Numbered from the stretch's first letter, positions 34,722-43,939 are shown. The stretch is 64,000 nt of DNA from Opitutus sp. (GCA_009695065.1 SIBR01000001.1:62001-126000), one strand, 5' to 3'. The notes: generated by a model from the letters alone, not told the origin. A program made the numbers and translations.

Positions 34722-35768
34722 TTACGCGACCCTCCCGGCGGGCACCTTCGCCGCTTCCAGCAACCGCTTGACGACTTCGTCGACGCGAATGCCTTCGGCC
34801 TCCGCCCGATAGTTCAGGAGCACGCGGTGCCGCAGCGCCGGCGCCGCGAGGGCCTGGATGTCCTCGACCGTCACGTGCGCCCGGCCTTGCAACAGGGCAC
34901 GGGCTTTCGCCCCGAGAATCAGAAACTGTCCGGCGCGGGTGCCGGCCCCCCAACTCACCCACTCGTTGACGAAATCGGGAGTGCCGGGCTGGTTCGGGCG
35001 CGAAGCGGCGGCAAGTTGCACGGCATAGCGCACCATTTCCTCCGCGACGGGCACCTTGCGGACCAACTCATGGAAACGCAGGACATCCTCCCCGGTAAAC
35101 AGGGGTTCGATCGCCGCGGGCCGGCCGCCGGTCGTCTGCGTGACCACCTGGACCTCGTCGGCTTCGGGCAGGTAATCCATCACGACATTGAACATGAAGC
35201 GGTCCAGCTGCGCCTCGGGCAGAGGATAGGTTCCCTCCATTTCGATCGGGTTCTGCGTGGCCAGGACGAAGAACGGCTCCTCCAGGACGTGCCGGACTCC
35301 GGCGGCCGTGACCTGATGCTCCTGCATCGCCTCGAGCAGGGCGGCCTGGGTCTTCGGCGGCGTGCGGTTGATCTCGTCGGCGAGGATCATGTTCGCGAAC
35401 ACCGGGCCGCGCACGAACGTCATCTTCCGGCCGCCATCCGCTTCCTGCAAAATTTCCGTGCCGGTGATATCCGCCGGCATCAGGTCGGGCGTGAACTGGA
35501 TGCGTTGGAACTTGAGGTGAAAAATCTGCGCGATCGATTTCACGAGCAGCGTCTTCGCCAGGCCGGGGGCGCCCGTGATGAGGCAGTGCCCGCCGGCGAG
35601 CAGCGCGATCATGATCTGTTCGATCACGGCGCGCTGGCCGACGATGACTTTGGCCAGTTCGGCATCGATGCGCGCCCGGCCGGCCAGCAGGTGCTCGGCG
35701 GTTTCGCGCTCAACGGTGAAGGCGTCAAGGAGAGGAGGCTGCGGGATGGGGTCGGCGGGGATGCTCAT
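34722..35768 (-). CDS. MoxR-family AAA+ ATPase
   Basis: 348 residues. Walker A GAPGLAKT at 66-73, Walker B MILADEINRTPPK, sensor 1 FVLATQNPIEMEGTYPLPEAQLDRF with the MoxR-specific GTYPLPEAQLDRF segment, and a C-terminal lid RHRVLLNYRAEAEGI. MoxR ATPases remodel proteins together with VWA-domain partners, here DUF58 and BatA immediately downstream. The gene lies inside a nine-gene minus-strand operon, 54 bp after the first DUF4159 gene. ATG at 35766-35768 gives MSIPADPIPQPP; a lead helix before the ATPase core is normal. Confidence 0.95.
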   Translation of the reverse strand: MSIPADPIPQPPLLDAFTVERETAEHLLAGRARIDAELAKVIVGQRAVIEQIMIALLAGGHCLITGAPGLAKTLLVKSIAQIFHLKFQRIQFTPDLMPADITGTEILQEADGGRKMTFVRGPVFANMILADEINRTPPKTQAALLEAMQEHQVTAAGVRHVLEEPFFVLATQNPIEMEGTYPLPEAQLDRFMFNVVMDYLPEADEVQVVTQTTGGRPAAIEPLFTGEDVLRFHELVRKVPVAEEMVRYAVQLAAASRPNQPGTPDFVNEWVSWGAGTRAGQFLILGAKARALLQGRAHVTVEDIQALAAPALRHRVLLNYRAEAEGIRVDEVVKRLLEAAKVPAGRVA

Positions 35769-35822
35769 GAAAGTGGATTTTTCTGGAAGGGGCGGAGGTC
35801 GGTCAGGCTGGGCGCGCAGAGG

Positions 35823-36806
35823 CTAATGCGTCATCAGATAGAAGATCAGGTTGATCCCGAGGGGATAGGAGACCTTTTCGGAGAAGGTGCGGAAATACGC
35901 ATCGTTTTCCCCCTCACGCTCCCAACCGTCGGGGATGTCGCTGTTGTGGATGGCGAGGACCATGATGCGCTGCTTGTTGTCCAGCCACGCGCGCACGTGC
36001 ATCGTCTCGGAGCCTTCGCCGCGATCGACCCGCTGCAAACGCGAGTTCGGATCGCGCGGATCGTGATTACGGTTCCAAAACTGAAGGGTCGGCACCTGCA
36101 GCTCCTGCATCGGCCGCTTGAGGTCAAAGATGCAGTGAAAAATCGGATGATCCGTGGTCAGCTCGGTCCACGGGGTGTCCGGCAGGATGCGCTTCATTTC
36201 CGCCTCGAAGCCATGCCACTCCCGCTGACTCCAGAAATCGTTCACGAGGAGTACGCCGCCATTGCGGAGGTAGTTCTGCAAAGCGGAGAGTTCGTCGTCC
36301 CGGAGCCGGATATAGCCCGCATGCTCCATGTAGATCATCGGGTAGTCGGGGAGCGTCGGGTCGCTGAGCTTCAGCACCCGGCCGTCGGGATCGACCTTCG
36401 TCGAGGTGAGCTGCTGGAGCCGGTAGGAAAAATTCAAATCGGCATCCGGAAAGTCCACCCACCAGCCGAGCCGCGGGCCGCGGCCCCACCCGGACAGCGG
36501 CGGCCGTCCGCCCGCGTAGGGATCGGACTTGAAGACGATGCGGGCAAAGGTGAAGACATCCTTCTCGAAGCCGCGCGGGTTGGTCCATTCCGGCGTGCCG
36601 GTGCTGTGCGAGACGACTTCCCGCGCCGTCTTTACGGTGTCCTCGTTGATCACGCCCCCGCCCTCCATCGGCACATACGAGCTGTCATCCTCGTTGGCGC
36701 CGCGAATATTCCCGGGGCGCCCACCCCGCCCGCCCTGGGCTTGGGCGACGCTCAACCCAGCCAGCAGCATGGCACCGACGAGATGGATGATTCTCTGTGC
36801 GCTCAT
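35823..36806 (-). CDS. DUF4159 exported protein (second of tandem pair)
   Basis: 327 residues with a signal peptide (HLVGAMLLAGLSVAQA). DUF4159 landmarks: TPEWTNPRGFEKDVFTFARI, SYRLQQLTS, a central LRNGGVLLVNDFW, LPDTPWTELTTDHPIFHCIF, and an end SYPLGINLIFYLMTH. The fold is thought to be a glutamine-amidotransferase-like alpha/beta type. It is a clear paralogue of the gene just upstream (36808-37680), separated by one base; the pair share the DVFTFARI and PLGINxIFYxMTH ends. DUF4159 proteins travel with MoxR operons in PVC and Bacteroidetes. Role unknown; extracytoplasmic. Confidence 0.85.
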   Translation of the reverse strand: MSAQRIIHLVGAMLLAGLSVAQAQGGRGGRPGNIRGANEDDSSYVPMEGGGVINEDTVKTAREVVSHSTGTPEWTNPRGFEKDVFTFARIVFKSDPYAGGRPPLSGWGRGPRLGWWVDFPDADLNFSYRLQQLTSTKVDPDGRVLKLSDPTLPDYPMIYMEHAGYIRLRDDELSALQNYLRNGGVLLVNDFWSQREWHGFEAEMKRILPDTPWTELTTDHPIFHCIFDLKRPMQELQVPTLQFWNRNHDPRDPNSRLQRVDRGEGSETMHVRAWLDNKQRIMVLAIHNSDIPDGWEREGENDAYFRTFSEKVSYPLGINLIFYLMTH

Positions 36807-36807
36807 G

Positions 36808-37680
36808 CTAGTGGGTCATCACGTAGAAAATGATGTTTATGCCCAGCGGATAGGCGATCTTCTCGGAGAAATTCTTGAAGTAGTACTCGTACTCCCCCTC
36901 GCGCTCCCAACCGTCGCCATTGTCGGTGTTGTGTGTCGCGAAGACCATCAGCCGGCCCTTGTCGTCCGTGATCGCCCGGTGGTGCACGGTCTGCGTGTCG
37001 CCATCGTGGTTCTCCCACGTCACCCCCGTGTACTGGCTTTCCTCGCCGGTGCGGACGTTCGGCACCTGCCCCTTCGCCTTGATCTCGAACACACAGTGGT
37101 AGATCGGATGGTCGAGCGAGGTCTCGACGAAGCTGCGCTCCGGCAATACGCGCTTCATTTCGCGCTCCACATTCTGCCAGGCGGAATCGCCCCAGAAATC
37201 GTCGAACATCAGAAAGCCGCCGTTCAGGAGATATTTTCGCAAGGCCGCGATCTCGGCATCGTTGAACGAGAGTGCGCCGGGTTCCACGATGTAGATCCAG
37301 GGAAACTCGCTTAGGTCGGGATCGGTGAGACTCACGAACCGGCCGGCCGGGTCCGTCTTCATCGACGTCATTTGCTGCAGCCGGTAAGAAAGGTTGAGAT
37401 CGCTGTCCGGAGCGTCGGTCAGCCAACCGCCGCCACCCCGCCGGCCGTACCAACCCCCGCCCCAGCCGCTGCTATAGCGGATGCGCGCGAAAGTGAACAC
37501 GTCCTTCTCGAATCCCCGGCTATTCGTCCAGGTCGGCGTGCCGGTACTGCCCGAGGGCATCTGGCGCGGATTGGTGAGGCCCTCGCTCCAACCACCCCGG
37601 CCGCCGTAACCCCGCCGCTGCGCCACCACAAAGCCGGCGACGGCCAGAAAGAGGACGAGGGCGGCAACAAGCCGTTTCAT
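36808..37680 (-). CDS. DUF4159 exported protein (first of tandem pair)
   Basis: 290 residues with a signal peptide (KRLVAALVLFLAVAGFVVAQ) and a Gly/Arg/Tyr-rich linker (RRGYGGRGGW). The same DUF4159 pattern as its neighbour: TPTWTNSRGFEKDVFTFARI, SYRLQQMTSMK, LLNGGFLMFDDFW, LPERSFVETSLDHPIYHCVF and AYPLGINIIFYVMTH. Start ATG at 37678-37680 overlaps the TPR/peptidase stop in ATGA, so it is translationally coupled. The pair arose by tandem duplication. Function unknown; it is expected in the periplasm together with the BatA and DUF4175 outer regions. Confidence 0.85.
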   Translation of the reverse strand: MKRLVAALVLFLAVAGFVVAQRRGYGGRGGWSEGLTNPRQMPSGSTGTPTWTNSRGFEKDVFTFARIRYSSGWGGGWYGRRGGGGWLTDAPDSDLNLSYRLQQMTSMKTDPAGRFVSLTDPDLSEFPWIYIVEPGALSFNDAEIAALRKYLLNGGFLMFDDFWGDSAWQNVEREMKRVLPERSFVETSLDHPIYHCVFEIKAKGQVPNVRTGEESQYTGVTWENHDGDTQTVHHRAITDDKGRLMVFATHNTDNGDGWEREGEYEYYFKNFSEKIAYPLGINIIFYVMTH

Positions 37681-40313
37681 CGTTGAGCCGGCCGGACTTC
37701 CGGCCCGGAAGGCGTCACCACGGCCGACGCCGGAACAGGCTTCGGCGTTGCGGCGTCGCCGCGTTTCAACTCCTGCAGCAAGCGCAGCGCCTCGCGATAA
37801 CGGGGCGTTTCCTCCAGCGCGAGCAACACGTGCTGCCGGGCCTCGGCCGTTTCGCCGCGTCGGCGCAACACTTGCGCCAGCTGAAAATGCGCATCGGCCG
37901 GATCGGGTGCGTCCAGCTGCAATAAGGTGCGCCACGCGACCACGGCATTCGAGTCGTTGCCCGTGGCCGCGCTCGCCCGTGCGAGATAACGATAGGGTGG
38001 CGCGACCAGCGGATTCACCGCGAGGTATCGCTCGACGTTGCGCTCCACCGTCGGCCAGTCCGCTTCGAGCGCCGCCAGCTCCATCAGGCGCAGGTAGGCA
38101 TCCGGCGACTCGTCGTCGACCTCGACCCATTGCTTCAAGGCCGCGCGCTCCGCCGCCGTGTCGCCGAGGGCGTGCAGGGCCGCGACGAGCGGGCGATAGG
38201 CGGAATCCCCGCCTTTCTGCCGGGGATAAAGCGCGACGAGCCGCTCGAGGGCGGTGCGCGCCTCGGTCCACTTCTGCGCCTCGGCGGCACGGGCCGCCCG
38301 ATACCGGAGCAGCCAGTAATTGTCGGGGTGATCCTTCTCCCACTCCGCCAGCGCGGCCGCGCCATCCGCGGTGAACAATTCCGCGGCCGGCTTTTCCCAA
38401 TCGAGCTTCGGCGCCAGCGCCGCCGCGACTTCCCGGGCGTGCTGCGCAAATTCGGTCTCGAGCCGCGCCAGCGGCACCGTGTTTTTTTCCAGGGCCGCGT
38501 TAATCTCAAGGCCGTCGCGCAGGTCGTTGAGCACCCCCCGCAGGGCGGCGATCCCGAAGCGCTCCACGATGAATTCAACCACCAGCGAGGATTGGAGATA
38601 GGCGAACTGCAGATGCTCGGGCGTCTTGGGCGACAAAAAAGCCGCGCTCAGTTTGCCGACAGGGACGAGTTCATCCTTCGCGATCATTTCGCGATAGCGG
38701 TTGTTCAGCCGCATCCCCCAGGAACGGTCCGCCTGCCGCTCCTCGTAGACCGAGATGCCCTCGCTCAACCAGCGCGGCATCTTGTTTTTGGTCAGCTGCA
38801 ACGTCACCACATGGCAAAATTCGTGCCAGAGCACGGACTCCCAGTTGGTCGGCGTGCCGCTGGTCGCCGGGCTGTTGGCGGTGACGACGCGGCCGAAACA
38901 CACGCCGAGAAAACCGGCCACATCCGGCAGCCCGAAAGTCCGCACGGCGAAGTCCTTCTGTTCGGCAAAAATCTCCACGTACGTCGGCCGCGCGAGTTCG
39001 GCGCCGTATTTTTCGACCAGCACGTGCCGGGCCCGCCGCAGCAGGCCGAGCACGCGCGAACCGTAGACCGCCACTTCCGGCTCCGCCATGCGCACGACGA
39101 AATCGTCGCTCGTGAGCGTCGCATACTTCGCCATCGTGTCGCGCAGGGTTACGAGGTTGTAGGCCTCGACGTCGTAGTCGTCGCGTTCATGCACGGCTTG
39201 GGCCAGCGCCCAGCCCTCCGTTTCTTCGCCGAGCCGCAACAGGGTCTGCGCTAGTTCGGCCGAGGAGCGCAGGAAAAGGGGATCGAACTCCCGTGAACGC
39301 CGCAGATAAACCGCCGCCTCGGCAAATCGGTATTTCTGGGCCAGTTTCTGGCCGATGAGAAAATCCACCCGGGGATTGCGCGGCCAGCTGCCGAGCGCCT
39401 GCTCGCGGGCGGCGTCCTCCCCCACCGCGTCGTTGCGCAGGTGGGCCAGCACGGCGCGGTAGGCCCACGCGTCGGCGTGATGCGGATTCACCGCGATCAC
39501 CCGGTCGAGCACCCGCGCCGCCTCGGCATAAGCCTCCCCGTCGATGTGGTGATCGGCCATCTGCAGCAGGCTCGGCACATGGCGCTCGTTTTGCTTCAAG
39601 GCCGCCGCCAGCGATTGCATCGCCACCTGGCGGTTGCTGCCGGCGTAGGCCCGGGCGCGGCCGGAGAGCAGGTCCGCGTCTTCGGGCAGCCCCTTCAACC
39701 CTTCTTCGAAGGCCTTCGCCGCCAGCGCAAAATCCTGTTTGTCGAGCGCCAGTTCCCCGCGCGCGAGATAGACGTCGCGTTGCTTGGGATTCTTCTTCTG
39801 GGCCTGACCCAGAATTTTTTCCAGGACATCCTTTGGATCCGCGCCCAACTCCAGGAACACGCGGGCCAGCACCACCAGTTCGGCCGGCGATCCGTACATC
39901 CACATCCGCGATTTCACCAGCCGCTGAATTTCGTCGAGCCGTTCTTTTGCCTCCTCCGGGCGGCCGTTGGCGAAAGCCACCTCGCGCGCCAGCCAGCGCA
40001 ACCGGATGCTTTGCGCGTCGCGCCCCAGTGCCTCCCGCATCGCGGCGTCCGCCTCGCCGTAGCGGCCGACCGCGAGCAACGACTGCACCAGCAGCAGCGA
40101 CCACTCGCCGTTGGCGGGCGCATCGCTCAGGCCGGCCTGCGCCGCCTTGATGGCGCCGGCGTGTTTTCCGGCCAGAAAGTCGGCCTGCACCTCCTCCGGC
40201 TCGGCGGCGCGCATGACCGGACTCACCGCCAGCATTCCCAGCAAGAACGCGAGGCTTGCACCCCGCGACCACCCACCCGGACACGCGCCAAAGTGTGCAA
40301 TCGAACGAATCAT
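37677..40313 (-). CDS. TPR protein with HExxH gluzincin-like domain
   Basis: 878 residues; signal peptide around 18-40 (GASLAFLLGMLAVSPVMRAAE). N-terminal TPR array (about 45-400), then a peptidase-like domain of the MA clan with WHEFCHVVTLQL (His497-Glu498-His501) and RWLSEGISVYEERQ, whose Glu is the likely third zinc ligand. A second TPR array runs from about 650 to the end, with a Pro/Ala tail. Domain order (TPR-HExxH-TPR) resembles exported peptidase-MA proteins of PVC bacteria. First gene of the nine-gene operon; its stop overlaps the first DUF4159 start. Start MIRSIAHFG at 40311-40313 has a weak ribosome site; an in-frame ATG lies 33 bases upstream. Active or structural use not known. 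Confidence 0.75.
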   Translation of the reverse strand: MIRSIAHFGACPGGWSRGASLAFLLGMLAVSPVMRAAEPEEVQADFLAGKHAGAIKAAQAGLSDAPANGEWSLLLVQSLLAVGRYGEADAAMREALGRDAQSIRLRWLAREVAFANGRPEEAKERLDEIQRLVKSRMWMYGSPAELVVLARVFLELGADPKDVLEKILGQAQKKNPKQRDVYLARGELALDKQDFALAAKAFEEGLKGLPEDADLLSGRARAYAGSNRQVAMQSLAAALKQNERHVPSLLQMADHHIDGEAYAEAARVLDRVIAVNPHHADAWAYRAVLAHLRNDAVGEDAAREQALGSWPRNPRVDFLIGQKLAQKYRFAEAAVYLRRSREFDPLFLRSSAELAQTLLRLGEETEGWALAQAVHERDDYDVEAYNLVTLRDTMAKYATLTSDDFVVRMAEPEVAVYGSRVLGLLRRARHVLVEKYGAELARPTYVEIFAEQKDFAVRTFGLPDVAGFLGVCFGRVVTANSPATSGTPTNWESVLWHEFCHVVTLQLTKNKMPRWLSEGISVYEERQADRSWGMRLNNRYREMIAKDELVPVGKLSAAFLSPKTPEHLQFAYLQSSLVVEFIVERFGIAALRGVLNDLRDGLEINAALEKNTVPLARLETEFAQHAREVAAALAPKLDWEKPAAELFTADGAAALAEWEKDHPDNYWLLRYRAARAAEAQKWTEARTALERLVALYPRQKGGDSAYRPLVAALHALGDTAAERAALKQWVEVDDESPDAYLRLMELAALEADWPTVERNVERYLAVNPLVAPPYRYLARASAATGNDSNAVVAWRTLLQLDAPDPADAHFQLAQVLRRRGETAEARQHVLLALEETPRYREALRLLQELKRGDAATPKPVPASAVVTPSGPEVRPAQR

Positions 40314-40884
40314 GCGGGGTTGGGGAAAGCAGGAATCATGACACATTGCCCCGGTTCGCAGGGGGGGGAGACGCCCGACATAAAAAACGGTGATGCGGGG
40401 TTCGCATTTTCTCAAGTCCCGCGGTGCAATGAGCGAGCGGAAAAGTCCTTGGGCAGGGAATGTCCGTCCCGCGACGCATTCGGGTGCCCGCCCCCACCCC
40501 AGGGGATCCCCGGCAAACAAGTGGTGGATGGGCTGGGAAGTTGTACCCGGGGAACCGTCAAACGCCGTCCCGGTCCGTCGATGTTCGTTCGGGGGAAGTC
40601 CCTGCGTTGCGCGCTCGGGCTCCGCGGCGGACGCGAAGAGACGGGCCCGTTTCAGGTGGATGAATTGAACTGCAGGGATTCCGTCTTCCGGCGGAACTAC
40701 GAAAACGAAGCGCTGCCTCCAGAGCTGGATGGGGTGGCTGGTGCGACGAAGCACGGAGCGAGCCGTCCGTTCGTCCAGGCGTCCCAGCCGGGGAAAGAAT
40801 TCCACAGCGAGAAAGCCGTAAAGAATCCCCGGAGCCAGCGCGGGTTAAATAAAAGTGTAGCCATTGAACGCCGCCGCGCTTCCG
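40314..40884. other. Upstream region of the nine-gene operon, no gene seen
   Basis: 571 bp that should carry the promoter of the minus-strand operon. Open frames run through it on both strands but show no family pattern and look like extensions of the high-GC background. No convincing -35/-10 pair was identified. An AT-richer patch lies at 40846-40862 (GGTTAAATAAAAGTGTAG) just before the repeat elements. Confidence 0.45.
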
Positions 40885-40988
40885 AGGTGGGGCCGGCTCT
40901 CCGAGCCGGCCTGGATGCAGCGCCAGGCTTGCTCTGGCAGGCGAAAATTATCCGGGAACCCAGGCCGGTTGCGGAGAACCGCCCCACC
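40885..40988. repeat. Long imperfect inverted repeat element (REP-like)
   Basis: The left arm at 40885-40914 (AGGTGGGGCCGGCTCTCCGA... ending CCGGCCTGG) pairs with the right arm at 40960-40988 (CCAGGCCGGTTGCGGAGAAC... ending CGCCCCACC), with a few mismatches. A smaller dyad GCCAGgcttgctCTGGC lies inside (40922-40938). The palindromic, intergenic character resembles a REP/BIME unit. It sits directly before a second, unrelated repeat (41054-41197). Confidence 0.6.
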
Positions 40989-41053
40989 CACCGAGCTTCA
41001 GCCCGCGGGCCACCCCACGGCATGGCTACATCTTTCTTTAGCCGCTGTAGCTC

Positions 41054-41197
41054 GGGGGCATTTGAACGAAACAACCACTACCCCGATGCGCCCCGCTACC
41101 TTGTCTTCTGCCGGCGTGGCTTTTCGCCACGATGCCTTGCCGAGTCGCGGGATAACCCCGCTCCTACGGCTTCAGCAGAACACGCCGAAGCGAGCCT
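41054..41197 (+). repeat. Dispersed intergenic repeat, copy A
   Basis: Aligns without gaps to 50417-50560 over 144 bases. Shared blocks include GCGCCCCGC, TTGTCTTCTG and CGATGCCTTGCCGA. Internal dyads are GTGGC-TTTTC-GCCAC (41116-41130) and a GGGATAACCCC hairpin (41149-41160). After 41197 the two copies diverge and then align again (A near 41231-41265, B near 50560-50590), so copy B has a deletion or copy A an insertion of about 33 bases. Pattern suits a REP-like mobile palindrome. Confidence 0.7.
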
Positions 41198-41288
41198 TGG
41201 TCGCCTTCGGCGCCGCCGTAGGTGGGCCAACTTCGCGGTATCGGACCCAACGCAAACGAATCGGCCCGGCTTCATGGTTTCCGATTGA

Positions 41289-41621
41289 TCAGACGGCCGG
41301 CAGATCGAAGGTCACGTGCAGGCCTCGCCCGCCGGGACCGGGTTCCAGGCGGAGCTGGCCATCGGCGATCTCGGCCACGGACCGGGCGATAGCCAGACCG
41401 AGCCCCAGCCCCTGCTGTTCGACCTTCTTCCGGTCAAACTGCTTAAAGGCGTCGACCTCCACCTGTTGTTCCGCCGTCATGCCCGGGCCTTGATCGGTGA
41501 TCTCGATCCGGTAGCGCGGGCCCTCGCGGGTGCCGGTGACCGTCACGGGTTGGCCCGGATGCGAGAACCGCAGGGCCTTGCCCACGATTTCCGCGACCGC
41601 CGCGAGGAGAGCCGCAGGGTG
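41289..41621 (-). pseudogene. Histidine kinase HATPase domain remnant
   Basis: Only the C-terminal ATPase part of a histidine kinase remains. The frame reads LLAAVAEIVGKALRFS, then VTVTGTREGPRYRIEITDQGPGM (G1 box DQGPGM), EVDAFKQFDRKKVEQQGLGLGLAIARSVAE (F and G2 boxes) and ends HVTFDLPAV. Upstream the frame closes with TGA at 41622-41624 before any dimerisation domain. The N-box Asn is replaced by Lys (EIVGKALRFS), so ATP binding would fail anyway. Dispersed repeats lie just downstream, suggesting loss of the 5' part by rearrangement. A GTG at 41583-41585 could in theory start a 98-residue product. Confidence 0.7.
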
Positions 41622-41639
41622 TCAGTTTAGTCGCCATCA

Positions 41640-42103
41640 GGGCCACGCACTGCGCATTTATTGCTGAAACGTCCGCAGCGGACTTTCGCTCAGGAGCCGG
41701 GTGCGGTGGGTGCCGATGCCGCGGCCCGGGCCCCCGGTGGGAAAGCTGCGTTGAAAAAATTGCATTTTGGATCGCCGAGGTTGAGGACTTGTTCGGAGAT
41801 CTCCGTGGCTGGCAGTCCCGCGGGCGGAGCGTGGAGGCTCGCGGGGAAGACGGCCGTGGCTTGCACGAGCCGGAGTCTGTCGTTGGCACGACCCCGGCGC
41901 GACGGCCAACAATACGCGTTTTTTGTCAAAATTTGCGCATCGCCGGCGCCCAAACGGGCGTTATCCCAGCCCACCGATGAATTCCTCAGGTCGGCCAGTC
42001 AGGCCTCCGCGCTGCACCGATTAGGCGAAGCCCGCAGACAAATCCTGCCGCCGCGGCCGATAATTAGATGACATGAAGCCGACCGGCGGTTCAAGACTTC
42101 GCG
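41640..42103. other. Intergenic region, no convincing gene
   Basis: 464 bp between the kinase remnant and the universal stress protein gene. Base composition is less GC-rich than neighbours in places (GTTGAAAAAATTGCATTTTGG near 41750). Frames such as 41690-41974 minus contain no recognised pattern. It may be degraded coding sequence belonging to the same lost region as the kinase remnant. Confidence 0.4.
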
Positions 42104-42544
42104 CTACGCTCCCGGCGTGGACACACCCGACCGCACGACCAGCAGCGGGATCGCCGTGTTGTGCCGGACCTTGTCGATCGTGCTGCCCAGAAAAAAATCG
42201 CCCACGAGCTTGTGCCCGTGCGACGTCATGGCGATCAGATCGCATCCGCTCCCCTGCGCGGTTTTCAGGATCTCGGTCGGCGGGTTGCCCAGCGCCAGCT
42301 CCGTCGTCACCACGAGGCCGGTCGCACGCAGGCGCCCGGCGATCGTTTCCAGATAAAGGCGGTCGGCGCGCATCTCATCCGACTCGGCGAGCTTGAGTTG
42401 CTCGAAATTCCGCGCGGCAAACCCATCCGCCACGTGCACGAGCAGCAGGGCCGAGCCGAGGCGACGCGCCAGTTCCGCGATGTGCGGCAGGAGGGCTTCG
42501 TCAGCGCGGCCGTTTTCGAGGGCAACGAGGATTTTCTTGTACAT
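42104..42544 (-). CDS. Universal stress protein (UspA family)
   Basis: 146 residues, one UspA domain. Starts MYKKILVALENGRADEALLP with the usual first strand; TATP-type nucleotide site GCDLIAMTSHGHKLVGDFFLGST, followed by VRHNTAIPLLVVR, the typical last strand. The G-rich loop suggests ATP binding. Cytoplasmic. It lies 19 bp after mntH on the same strand, so it is probably the third gene of the manganese operon and would be induced together with Mn uptake. The link between a stress protein and manganese uptake is inferred from position only. Confidence 0.92.
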   Translation of the reverse strand: MYKKILVALENGRADEALLPHIAELARRLGSALLLVHVADGFAARNFEQLKLAESDEMRADRLYLETIAGRLRATGLVVTTELALGNPPTEILKTAQGSGCDLIAMTSHGHKLVGDFFLGSTIDKVRHNTAIPLLVVRSGVSTPGA

Positions 42545-42563
42545 GGCCGGGAGGTGGGGCCCG

Positions 42564-43928
42564 TCACCCGCCGCCGCCGGTGATGCCGGCGATGTCGAGC
42601 AGAAGCTTCAGGTTGAGTCCGATGATCAAGAGGGTTGTGGTCCAGCCAAGCAGTTTAATCCATCGCGGATTGGTGAACTCGCCCATTTTGGCCCGTTCGC
42701 CCGTGAACCGCATCAGCGGCCAGCAGGCAAACCCCAGTTGCATACTCAGGCACACCTGGCTCGCCACGAGGAGTTCGGTCGACTTGCTCTCGCCATACAA
42801 GCCGATGACGATGATCGCGGGCACGATCGCGATGGCGCGCGTGATCAGCCGGCGCAGCCACGGGCGCAGCCGGATGTTGAGAAAACCCTCCATCACGATC
42901 TGCCCCGCCAGCGTGCCGGTGAGCGTCGAATTCTGGCCGGACGCGAGCAACGCCACCGCGAAAAGTACGCTCGCAAACGTCACCCCGAGGACGCCGTCGA
43001 GCAGGTGGAAGGCGTCCTGAATCTCCGCCACCTCCGGATGCCCCGTCTGGTGGAAGGCCGCCGCCGCCAGCACGAGAATCGAGCCGTTGATGAACAGCGC
43101 AAACATCAGGGCGAAGGTGGAGTCGAGCGTCGCAAACTTGATCGCCTCCCGCCTGCCACCCACCGTTTGCTCGTAGCGGCGCGTCTGTACGATCGAGGAA
43201 TGGAGGTAGAGATTGTGCGGCATCACCGTGGCGCCGAGGATGCCGATCGCGACATAAAGCATCGCCGGGTTGCGCAGGATTTCCATCGTCGGCACGAATC
43301 CCGCCACCACCGCGCCCACGTCGGGTTTCGCGATGAACAGCTCCACCGCGAAGCACGTGCCGATCGTCGCGATCAGCGTGATGACGACCGCCTCGAGGTA
43401 GCGGAAGCCGCGGTTTTGGAGCAGCAGCACCACCATCACATCGAGGGCCGTGATCACGCAGCCCCACACCAGCGGGATACCAAAGAGCAATTGCAGCGCG
43501 ATCGCCGAACCGATCACCTCCGCCAGGTCGCAGGCCGCGATCGCCAGTTCGCACATGATCCACAGGAACCACACCGTCGGCCGCGAATAGTGGTCGCGGC
43601 AGGCCTGTGCGAGATCGCGCCCGGTGGCGATCCCCAGCTTTACGCAGAGGTGCTGGAGCAGGATCGCCATCAGATTCGAAATCATGATGACGGACAGCAG
43701 CGTGTAGCCGAACTTCGACCCGCCCGCGAGATCGGTCGCCCAGTTGCCCGGGTCCATGTAGCCGACCGCGACCATGAAGCCCGGTCCGGCAAACGCCAGG
43801 CACTTCCGCCAGAACGAGGCGTTGAGCGGCACCGCGACGGACCGGTGCACCTCGGGCAGGCTCACCATCTCGGACGTCCGCCGCCAACCTTGGTCGGGTG
43901 ACTCGGGCAATGGAGGGGAGGGTTCCAT
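42564..43928 (-). CDS. mntH: Nramp-family Mn2+/divalent metal transporter
   Basis: 454 residues, 11 or so membrane helices. The metal site of Nramp is visible: DPGNWATD (Asp59-Asn62) in helix 1 and [14 protein letters not shown] in helix 6 with the Met of the Mn site. Proton-coupled uptake of Mn2+ (and Fe2+). Start [14 protein letters not shown] at 43926-43928 gives a polar N-terminal tail of about 40 residues; the frame is open to 44057 but that overlaps the outer-membrane protein gene. It follows that gene by 11 bp and precedes the universal stress protein by 19 bp. A divergent DtxR/MntR-type regulator and a palindrome upstream point to metal-dependent repression. Confidence 0.93.
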   Translation of the reverse strand: MEPSPPLPESPDQGWRRTSEMVSLPEVHRSVAVPLNASFWRKCLAFAGPGFMVAVGYMDPGNWATDLAGGSKFGYTLLSVIMISNLMAILLQHLCVKLGIATGRDLAQACRDHYSRPTVWFLWIMCELAIAACDLAEVIGSAIALQLLFGIPLVWGCVITALDVMVVLLLQNRGFRYLEAVVITLIATIGTCFAVELFIAKPDVGAVVAGFVPTMEILRNPAMLYVAIGILGATVMPHNLYLHSSIVQTRRYEQTVGGRREAIKFATLDSTFALMFALFINGSILVLAAAAFHQTGHPEVAEIQDAFHLLDGVLGVTFASVLFAVALLASGQNSTLTGTLAGQIVMEGFLNIRLRPWLRRLITRAIAIVPAIIVIGLYGESKSTELLVASQVCLSMQLGFACWPLMRFTGERAKMGEFTNPRWIKLLGWTTTLLIIGLNLKLLLDIAGITGGGG

Positions 43929-43939
43929 CGTGAAATTCC

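Noticed and set aside
37677..40805. Longer version of the TPR/HExxH protein starting at 40805
   Set aside because: The extra residues before the signal peptide have no family features; a start at 40313 puts the signal peptide at the N-terminus.
40697..41074. Possible 125-codon minus-strand gene upstream of the operon
   Set aside because: It runs through the inverted-repeat element and has no family pattern.
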